Positions 22,757 through 30,000 of a stretch of 30,000 nucleotides of DNA are shown in pieces. A program made the position numbers and the translations under genes. The notes beneath the pieces were generated by a model. It searched no databases, was not told the origin of the DNA, and was given only the letters and a program-made list of their open reading frames with translations. Source of the DNA: Bigelowiella natans CCMP2755 (taxonomy: Eukaryota > Cercozoa > Chlorarachniophyceae); the NCBI GenBank assembly GCA_000320545.1, contig ADNK01001316.1, positions 1-30,000 on the forward strand, written 5' to 3'. Every line of letters begins with the position of its first letter. Position 1 is the stretch's first letter.

Positions 22757-23920
22757 TGCACACACGCACGCACGCACGTACATACGAACTATACACATAC
22801 ATACGCGGGCAAATGATTTCATCCTCTAGTGTACACCTACGAAAGCATCTCTTGCACCAGTTAGAGACTATAATTGTTGTTGTGACAGAAGTGGCGCTGT
22901 TGTGTACGCTACGTTAGGCACAAGCATTGCGAAAGCCCTGCATGGGTCCCTCGGGGAGCTGGTTGAGAAAGAACTCAGAAACTTTTCCGGGGATAAGAAA
23001 AATCGCGTGGGAAGTGGTGTAAATGGGGGAGGAGAAAGGACAACAATGGAATTTGAACGCAAGGCAGCTGTTTCGCAACATAGCAGTACGAATGACATGG
23101 CAATCCATAATGACCTGGAGCAGCCGCCAGCCGCCCCTGAGTTGACAGAACGAGAGATTGAATTACTCCTCAAAGATTTGCAAGAAGCTATGAGAGAAGA
23201 CCCGCTGTACCAACAGTGTCTTCGGTATGAGAAAGAAGAGGCAGAAGCGATTGAAATCGAGGTGGAGGGATATTTGAAGGTTGATTCTTTGTTATGTATG
23301 TTTGCCTGCAGCAAGCAACAGCGGTTCCATAAAACACTTATCATGATGATGACGACGACGAGGAAGACTCACTCATCAGCAACTTAGTAATGTGCTTTCT
23401 AACATCAACTAAAAGGATCAAGCAAAGGCTGCGGAGCAAATCGAGGCGGAAGTAATCTGTCCTTTTTGCAGAAAATGCAACTGGAATATAACCAACACAG
23501 GGCGCAAGACCTCCGTTGTATCTTGCCGATGTGGATTGAAGGTTGAATTGAATGTAGTAGCGATGCAAGGGCGAGGGACAGTGATATCAACGGCTGAGAG
23601 GACATCCTTCTGTTGTTTGTGTCGGCTGTTCAGATAGAGACTCCTATGGCCAAGCCTGAAGTCTTTAGAAAGTTTCTGGCAGAGGCTATTGGAGGTCATG
23701 GAAGAACCTGCTTCAAACCTCCCACCTTTCTCGGTAGTAGCACCCACCGCCGTTGCCGAACGCATCATTACAACTTTATCGATTGCTTGCATCCTCTCTC
23801 TGAGCAGAATCTTTTCCCTCTTTTTGTTTTCCAGCATGCAGGCAACGGCAGCAACTGCTTCTATGTTGCAACGCGTGCAGAATACAGCGGAAGATATTCG
23901 ATTGTCGTGTTTTATGTTGA
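22261..23920 (+). CDS. RPAIN: RPA-interacting protein (RPAIN/RIP) homologue
   Basis: Model: 22261-22537, 22595-22631, 22889-23279, 23416-23553, 23634-23733, 23835-23920; phases close, 342 aa (human 219). Landmarks in family order: basic N-terminal helix (AWKMRFAEHCLKRMKKDRAT, compare WKEAFRQRCLERM of the human protein); acidic helical middle (LTEREIELLLKDLQEAM, YEKEEAEAIEIEVEGYL); C-terminal zinc finger with CPFCRKCNW, SCRCGLKVEL, GGHGRTCFKPPTF and LLCCNACRI. The family imports replication protein A into the nucleus. The helices, all four zinc-ligand clusters and the last four exons are convincing. The 37-nt exon 22595-22631 is the weakest part: it was chosen because phase 1 at 22537 must become phase 2 at 22889, and the first intron (57 nt) has a good acceptor. 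The region between the N-terminal helix and the acidic helix is longer than in animals. Confidence 0.85.
22694..22756. repeat. Compound CT/CA microsatellite in an intron
   Basis: CT repeat running directly into a CA repeat, inside the intron before exon 22889 of the RPAIN gene. Confidence 0.9.
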
Positions 23921-24048
23921 AAATTAAAAATAATAAATGAAGATAGCGTGTAGCGAATGTGGGCTCATTCACTTATGAACGATGAACGCGGCAAAGCAGT
24001 TTCAAGTTTGCAATGTTTATGGAGACACGTGCGTTACTGATTATATAA

Positions 24049-24052
<4 letters not shown>

Positions 24053-24084
<32 letters not shown>
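24053..24084. repeat. TA dinucleotide tract
   Basis: Pure TA repeat at the left edge of island E. Confidence 0.9.
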
Positions 24085-24086
<2 letters not shown>

Positions 24087-24525
24087 TGCCCATGCTATAT
24101 GCTAGCATGGTACATACTACACCACACAGCAATTCAAGGCGATGAACTTGCTCGCCTTGAGTCGCGTGTGTGATGCATGAGCTACACATGGAGCACACTA
24201 CTAGACTAGCACATACCAGTGTGGCGTGACATCCATGTGATGCACATATGCATGCTAGCATGTTATATCAGCCACATGCGCGAGGTCGATCGCTGATCGT
24301 GTACGCTGTCTAGCTGTGCGTTGCACGTGTAACACGCGCTGTGTGACCCTGCGGCCGTATATAATAAATGCGTGCATGTAAGACGTATACGGCGGACAGA
24401 CTAGCGGATGTCATGTATGTGTTGAATCTGTTCAAAATTGTCATCGATCCCAATGATGTAATAGCACTTGCAAAACTGCGCGGCTCCAGCGCTCAAGTTA
24501 GCCACTATATGGCTAAAGCACAACA

Positions 24526-24570
24526 ATAGACATACGTATATATCATATATATTATATATACTGTGTCTAT
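24526..24570. repeat. Short foldback element, copy in island E
   Basis: ATAGACATACGTATA on the left and TATATACTGTGTCTAT on the right, with AT-rich DNA between. The flanks match the copy at 1997-2050 as well: ACA before the left arm, and AGTCA then CATGCAGCG after the right arm. Confidence 0.6.
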
Positions 24571-25150
24571 AGTCACATGCCCATGCTAGCATGCAGCGTT
24601 TACTTCTTACAAATCTTAATGTAGTGACACACATCTAGACATGGCTGTCAATGGCTAGATGGCGTACCGCGGCTGTTAGCTAGCTAGCATTACACTAGCG
24701 ATACAAGCTAGCGCATGCGTGGCACATATCTAGTGCGTTCTATAAATATTTAATTAAGGCGTAGCATGGCAGTAGGAGGGGCTACAATCAATAGTATGAA
24801 TTGAAAATATGTAGCACGACTGCATCGTACGTGCGTACCGTACAGCGCATCTAAATCAACAGTGATACTTGCCATTATATAAATTCATTCTAAATTCTGA
24901 AGGTCCCTATCTCAGGGTCTGAAGATGCTATGTCTCGATCATTCAGCGCGTAATCATACCTGGGAATAACATAACCAAATTTACAGGAATAGACATAAAT
25001 GCAAGTAAGCGTAGCTGCTCGCACGGCACAGATTTAATATGATCCCACCCGGTTTCGTGCAGCGTATCAACTGGAAGGCACCATAATAGACGGGACTGGA
25101 GTGTTTACGATGTCCGTTAATTACATGAATCGTGGTCAGGAAGTGCATAA

Positions 25151-26226
25151 TTATGAACAATGAAAAGACGAGATTGGTTGCGGATTAGTAACATGAAGAG
25201 CAAAACATGCCTTGCCAAAGACCGCTTCCCAGTTTTTCCGATAGCCTTGCGAGTACTGTAAATTGTTCGGTTAGGAGCGAGCAACAGAGGGAATCTTCAT
25301 TGTCTCTCAATCGCAATGCGTCGATTTCATATGGGATCGTCACAATCTTCTTTCGCAGCATCAACATCATATCGCCGTGATCTGTGTCATCTTCTTTTTG
25401 TTGTTTTCGTCGTTGTTTCATCGGATGATACCGGAGATCTCATCCCATGCATCTCAGCCAATTCGATGGTAGTCTTTGCCATGAGAACCAGCACCAGATG
25501 GAACCCGAGGAAGAATATCAAAGTCACGCCTGGCAGTTGTATCGTGATCCGAGGGGTTATCAGTGTTTCTGCCGGTTAATCGTGGGTAGATGGTGGCTAG
25601 GAAATCTATCCGCAAGAGAACTAAGGATGTGACTGTTTAAAAAAAAAAGAGAGAGAATCTTGAGCAGTTACCGAAGGACAGCGTTATCACGCATACAATA
25701 GCCTCAAGTCCGCTCAATCGCCGCTGCATCCCTGCCAGAGCTATGGAAAAAGGGAATGGGGATATAGACCAAATGCACAAATCTATTTAAGAATTGGGGA
25801 TCGATGAACCTTGAGAACCCCTAGATGCAATGGATAACCCATTATTTAGAGGACAACTGTTTTTTTTTTTTTTTTCACCATTCTGCTTCCGTTCTCTCCC
25901 GGCAGCAAAAGCATAGGGTAGGGCCCATCATTTGTTCGTTGATGCAGTACCTGAACGCCTCACAGACGTACCAAGCAGCCCATAGATGATCGGAAAGATC
26001 CGGGTAGCATATATCCCAATCGTCTGCGATTGTTGCGGTTCAGTTCCATTATCATCACCATCACTATCACTATCACTATCACCATCATCATCATCGTCGT
26101 CATTATAAAAGTTGTCATCGTCGTCGTGAGAATCGGTGGCTGCTGTTACCATAACTGCGTAGAAGATAAAGAGAAGAAAATATTTGTAGTTTCTCAATCC
26201 CACGCAGTTTCCAAGCCAAGGGCCTA

Positions 26227-26269
<43 letters not shown>

Positions 26270-26737
26270 GTTACATAAAATACAAATGCGTGAGTGTACA
26301 TAACTGCCAATCAACCATCATCCTGTAGCAATCAAGCATCAACGTCGTCATCACAATCACACCGTGATAACATCTTCGTATCGCCATCGTCGTAACAACT
26401 CATCATGAGTGAAGGCTACTCTGTAGCAATCATTCTATATACTACTGATGGCCTACAATGGTGATCCATCTTGAGAACACACTCCCCGCAGACGGAGCAA
26501 TGGTGTGCCCTACGGGGCTTTACCTGACCAGTAGGCAACAGAAGAATGTGTCGGCGTTCATCATTCTCTAACTGTGCTTTACATGGCGTGTGCCTATCAC
26601 CTGGTGGCATCTTCTACATCGGGGAAATTGTTCGTAGAAAGCTGCATCCTCGTGTATGGTATTGTTGCTGATGCTGATGCTGCTGCTGCTGTTGCTTCGG
26701 GGATCTGATAGGAGGAGTTGATGATGATGACAACAAC

Positions 26738-26768
<31 letters not shown>

Positions 26769-27407
26769 GTGATAATAATAATGCATGAATGTAGACGATT
26801 TCTAAGACGACCGAAAGGATATACCACATCTTCTATAATGTCCTTTTTAAAAAATTGGAAGTTCCTTTTTTGGAACACCAAATTCTTGTTCCATGTTAAA
26901 TTTCAGCCTACTTCGTATTCTGCCCGACTCCTCATTGCCATTTCCATGGGGTGAACGTCCCTTCGTCGTATCTATGAGCTACTCGCCGCGTACAAACCAT
27001 AACAAAACGTGGACGAATCAAAATATGGAGAAGCAATGCAGTTACTTGCTGCATGGTGTGTCAGCAGTGTGTCGCATAGATGCAATATCAGCCAGCAAGC
27101 AAATGATCACCTGCATCCTCGTTGCAATATCTATATCTGGAATGGGGTTTCGCCGGACTGATCGATAGGATGATGAAAACAACAAGTGAGTTTGAGCTGC
27201 TTCATCTGCTGATGAGAGAAAATGGTAGCAGTAAGCTGCAAATCGATATTGCTGCTGCTGGATAGGATGATAACCTGCAGACGATGTGATCACACACCGA
27301 ATATAGCTAACAAGAAGTAGCGACAAGGATGCATGAAAAAGGGCCACGAGTAACCTAAATATGTATTTGATCAAACATACCACATCACCATTATCATCAT
27401 CATCATT

Positions 27408-27442
<35 letters not shown>

Positions 27443-27670
27443 TATCATCACCACCACCACCGCCACCACCACCACCACCACCAACACCACCAACACCACC
27501 AATCACCACTTCACTACCAGTCTGAAATACTGTACAGAGCACGTGCTGGATCATGAATGCCCACCACAGTGAACGTGAAAAAATGCCTTATTCAGGGGAC
27601 GATCATATTATAAGCAAGAAACAGTTTTTATTGCGATGATATACAATCGAACAAATGAACAAGAACGCAT
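25151..27670 (-). CDS. DHHC-type protein S-acyltransferase (palmitoyltransferase), ten exons
   Basis: Exons 27670-27645, 27586-27518, 27354-27275, 26704-26601, 26523-26457, 26223-26150, 26023-25951, 25740-25672, 25568-25432 and 25255-25151. Every phase closes and gives 267 aa. Order of parts: N-terminal hydrophobic region and helix [18 protein letters not shown]; Ser/Asn-rich linker; Cys-rich domain [26 protein letters not shown], then [20 protein letters not shown]; helix [10 protein letters not shown]; helices around IVCVITLSF and [16 protein letters not shown]; TTxE motif (TTIE); C-terminal [11 protein letters not shown], matching the conserved Asn-containing motif of the family. The DHHC catalytic Cys is created across an intron. 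The family attaches palmitate to membrane-protein cysteines at the Golgi, ER or plasma membrane. The first exon (26 nt) is the least certain. Introns carry long TA, CATCAC, GAT and GGT repeats. Confidence 0.92.
25860..25876. repeat. Poly-T tract in an intron
   Basis: A T run inside intron 25741-25950 of the DHHC gene (poly-A in the sense of the gene). Confidence 0.8.
26232..26266. repeat. TA dinucleotide tract in an intron
   Basis: Pure TA repeat inside intron 26224-26456 of the DHHC gene, ending 9 bp upstream (in gene sense) of the acceptor. Confidence 0.9.
26719..26768. repeat. GAT trinucleotide tract in an intron
   Basis: Slightly interrupted GAT repeat inside intron 26705-27274 of the DHHC gene. 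The His/Ile/Ser homopolymer ORFs across it are repeat artefacts. Confidence 0.9.
27382..27508. repeat. Compound ATC/ACC trinucleotide tract in an intron
   Basis: ATC units run into ACC units inside intron 27355-27517 of the DHHC gene. The Asp/Gly-rich ORF over it is an artefact. Confidence 0.9.
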
Positions 27671-27792
27671 ATGAACCTTCGAAATTGCTCGTCAAGTGGA
27701 TAAAATGTTTCCACCGTCAGGATGTTTGACAGGAAAGCACAGACAATTAATCACCATGACCAAGCAAGTTTTATGTTTACCAATCAAACATT
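27671..27792. promoter_or_regulatory. Very short divergent spacer (122 bp)
   Basis: Head-to-head spacer between the DHHC gene start (27670) and the ATG at 27793. If both starts are right, both promoters fit in about 120 bp, suggesting a shared bidirectional promoter. No TATA box is obvious. Confidence 0.35.
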
Positions 27793-28155
27793 ATGAGCGA
27801 GAGGACTAAAACAACGGGAAGGCCCAAGATGAGTCTTTTGATCAGACAGACTGCCTTGATGAAGCGCGAACGCATCGAGACTGGTCTGAAAGCCATCCGG
27901 TCTGCCATCTTGTTGGAAGCAGTGAACGGTGATCCTATTTCCACTTGCGACAAAGGATATTTATTGTCGCTACTAGAAGGAATTCTGAAATTTTTGGTAG
28001 TTATGAAGAAAATAAAATGCTGGGTTGAAACTCGAACAAAATTGTTACTCATGCAATTCATCATTGTTGCTCGTTGTTGGCTCACCTCCATGCGACAGCA
28101 CACATGCACATTGCCTCCCGCCCACTGTGCTAGCTCAGCGTGCAAGCATTTCTAG
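27793..28155 (+). CDS. Hypothetical protein (120 aa, or 5' exon of a longer one)
   Basis: ATG opens a frame whose first 70 codons look coding: basic start (MSERTKTTGRPKMSLLIRQT), amphipathic helix (ALMKRERIETGLKAIRSAIL) and a well-mixed composition (EAVNGDPISTCDKGYLLSLL). From about codon 70 the composition shifts to Lys, Cys and Thr. A possible donor (TTG|GTAGTT) lies at the shift, so the last 50 codons may be intron read-through, but no 3' exon was found. I do not recognise the family. The reverse strand is also open (27777-28145) but looks like a shadow. Confidence 0.45.
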   Translation: MSERTKTTGRPKMSLLIRQTALMKRERIETGLKAIRSAILLEAVNGDPISTCDKGYLLSLLEGILKFLVVMKKIKCWVETRTKLLLMQFIIVARCWLTSMRQHTCTLPPAHCASSACKHF

Positions 28156-28663
28156 ATTTGGACATGTTCACAATGAATTGAATGCATGGTGAGTAGGTGC
28201 ATTTCTGATGATCATTTTGTGGGATCACTAGCTTGGTGCACTGTAGCTAGCCTGGCTAGCTGGTAGCATTCATCATTGCATCCTGCGCTAGCGCCAGACA
28301 TTGTAGCATGTCGCATGTCTAGATGTGTCTAGCACAACTGACAAGCTAGACTAGGTCACATCATTAAAACTGAAGCTCGTGCAGTTTGCAAGTTTGCAGC
28401 AGCGACGATTCATCGATGTAGTCATTTCGCGTTGTGCATCTGCGCGCATGTCGCAGCTAAGCTTCACAGAAGAATGTGAGATGTCTAAATGTGGGCGACT
28501 GCTAGAATGTTCTATGAAAATGTAAATCATTCAGAAGACAAATTGTAACAATCCTAATTTTTCAATCACTCCCTAGTTAGAATGACAGAAATATATTGTG
28601 CTCCTTCATATCTCTGCAATACGAGAAAAGGCCTTCTTGGCGCCAAGCCAAGAACCCAGAGCT
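28156..28663. other. Convergent spacer with palindrome-rich island F
   Basis: Contains CTAGCCTGGCTAGCTGG, CATGTCTAGATGTGTCTAGC, GCTAGCGCC and the 11-mer TGTCTAAATGT (28482-28492). No coding frame. It lies between the 27793 ORF and the 3' end of calmodulin. Confidence 0.5.
28636..28647. terminator. Perfect 12-bp palindrome just 3' of calmodulin
   Basis: CTTGGCGCCAAG sits 17-28 bp downstream of the calmodulin stop codon, on both strands by symmetry. In the RNA it would form a short GC-rich hairpin in the 3' UTR. Any role in 3' end formation is inference. Confidence 0.3.
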
Positions 28664-29885
<1,222 letters not shown>

Positions 29886-30000
29886 ATGACGAAAGAGATA
29901 TGGGACGAATCCAATCACGACGGCGAGGCGAGCTGCGTTGATGAAAATACTAGTCGTATTCTTATGATGAAGGCATGGTCACATGGACAAATAATTGCTG
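29886..30000 (+). CDS. 5' end of an unidentified gene (runs off the window)
   Basis: ATG preceded by CTGACAAA opens a frame to the window edge: MTKEIWDESNHDGEASC, then ENTSRILMMKAWSHGQIIA. Mixed composition and the divergent position relative to calmodulin support a real start. Too short for a family call. Confidence 0.45.
   Translation, partial: MTKEIWDESNHDGEASCVDENTSRILMMKAWSHGQIIA

Larger units (their letters stand above)
23921..25150. other. Convergent spacer with palindrome-rich island E
   Basis: No credible gene lies between the 3' ends of the RPAIN and DHHC genes. The region has a TA tract (24053-24084), ATGCTAGCAT palindromes (24099-24108, 24251-24262, 24582-24593), a foldback element (24526-24570) and many TGTCTA/CTAGACA words from about 23990 to 24880. 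The right-hand 250 bp are ordinary and probably 3' UTR of the DHHC gene. Confidence 0.6.

Noticed and set aside
25185-25421. Minus-strand ORF of 78 codons beginning with Lys/Gln/Asp-rich sequence
   Set aside because: It is the wrong frame; shifting to the frame after the acceptor at 25256 gives the conserved C-terminal NWEAVFG motif of the DHHC protein.
27042-27554. Minus-strand ORF with Gly and Asp runs (170 codons)
   Set aside because: The Gly/Asp blocks are translations of the ACC/ATC tract; only 27275-27354 within it is a supported exon.

Overview
This is nuclear DNA of a unicellular eukaryote. Single-copy eukaryotic housekeeping genes (26S proteasome RPN7, APC/C CDC16, FCF1, calmodulin, an RPA-interacting protein, a DHHC acyltransferase) are, apart from calmodulin, split by GT-AG introns, many only 55-110 nt long. 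Intron phases close exactly in the models given here. One predicted protein starts with a signal-peptide-like segment followed by a Ser/Arg-rich stretch with Phe at the presumed cleavage point. That resembles the bipartite plastid leader of algae with secondary plastids (stramenopile or similar). This lineage guess is inference; calmodulin only says 'eukaryote, probably a protist'.

Layout: 3' exons of an unknown membrane protein (+, about 215-593); CPBP/Abi-type membrane protein (-, 2239-3993); putative plastid membrane protein (+, 4574-6370); small two-exon protein (+, 6466-6769); CDC16/APC6 (-, 7769-10021); doubtful ORF (-, 10471-10809); RPN7/PSMD6 (+, 11055-12852); FCF1/UTP24 (-, 14461 to about 15434); glycosyltransferase-like protein with a second partial domain copy (+, 15783-18504); secreted/transmembrane 'WG'-repeat protein (-, 19576-21849); RPA-interacting protein (+, 22261-23920); DHHC palmitoyltransferase (-, 25151-27670); hypothetical ORF (+, 27793-28155); calmodulin (-, 28664-29128); start of another gene (+, from 29886).

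The genes are not an operon and do not form one pathway. Their arrangement is nevertheless ordered: they alternate almost strictly, giving compact divergent (head-to-head) spacers and longer convergent (tail-to-tail) spacers. All six convergent spacers carry the same unusual DNA: AT-rich, full of TGTCTA/TAGACA, GCTAGC and CATG words, with short foldback elements and 12-bp palindromes. The divergent spacers and the coding regions lack it by eye. This convergent-spacer DNA is the most interesting non-genic signal in the window. Simple-sequence tracts are concentrated in introns.

All gene models were assembled by eye from reading frames, splice signals, phase consistency and remembered family similarity. 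No alignment, expression data or database search was available.
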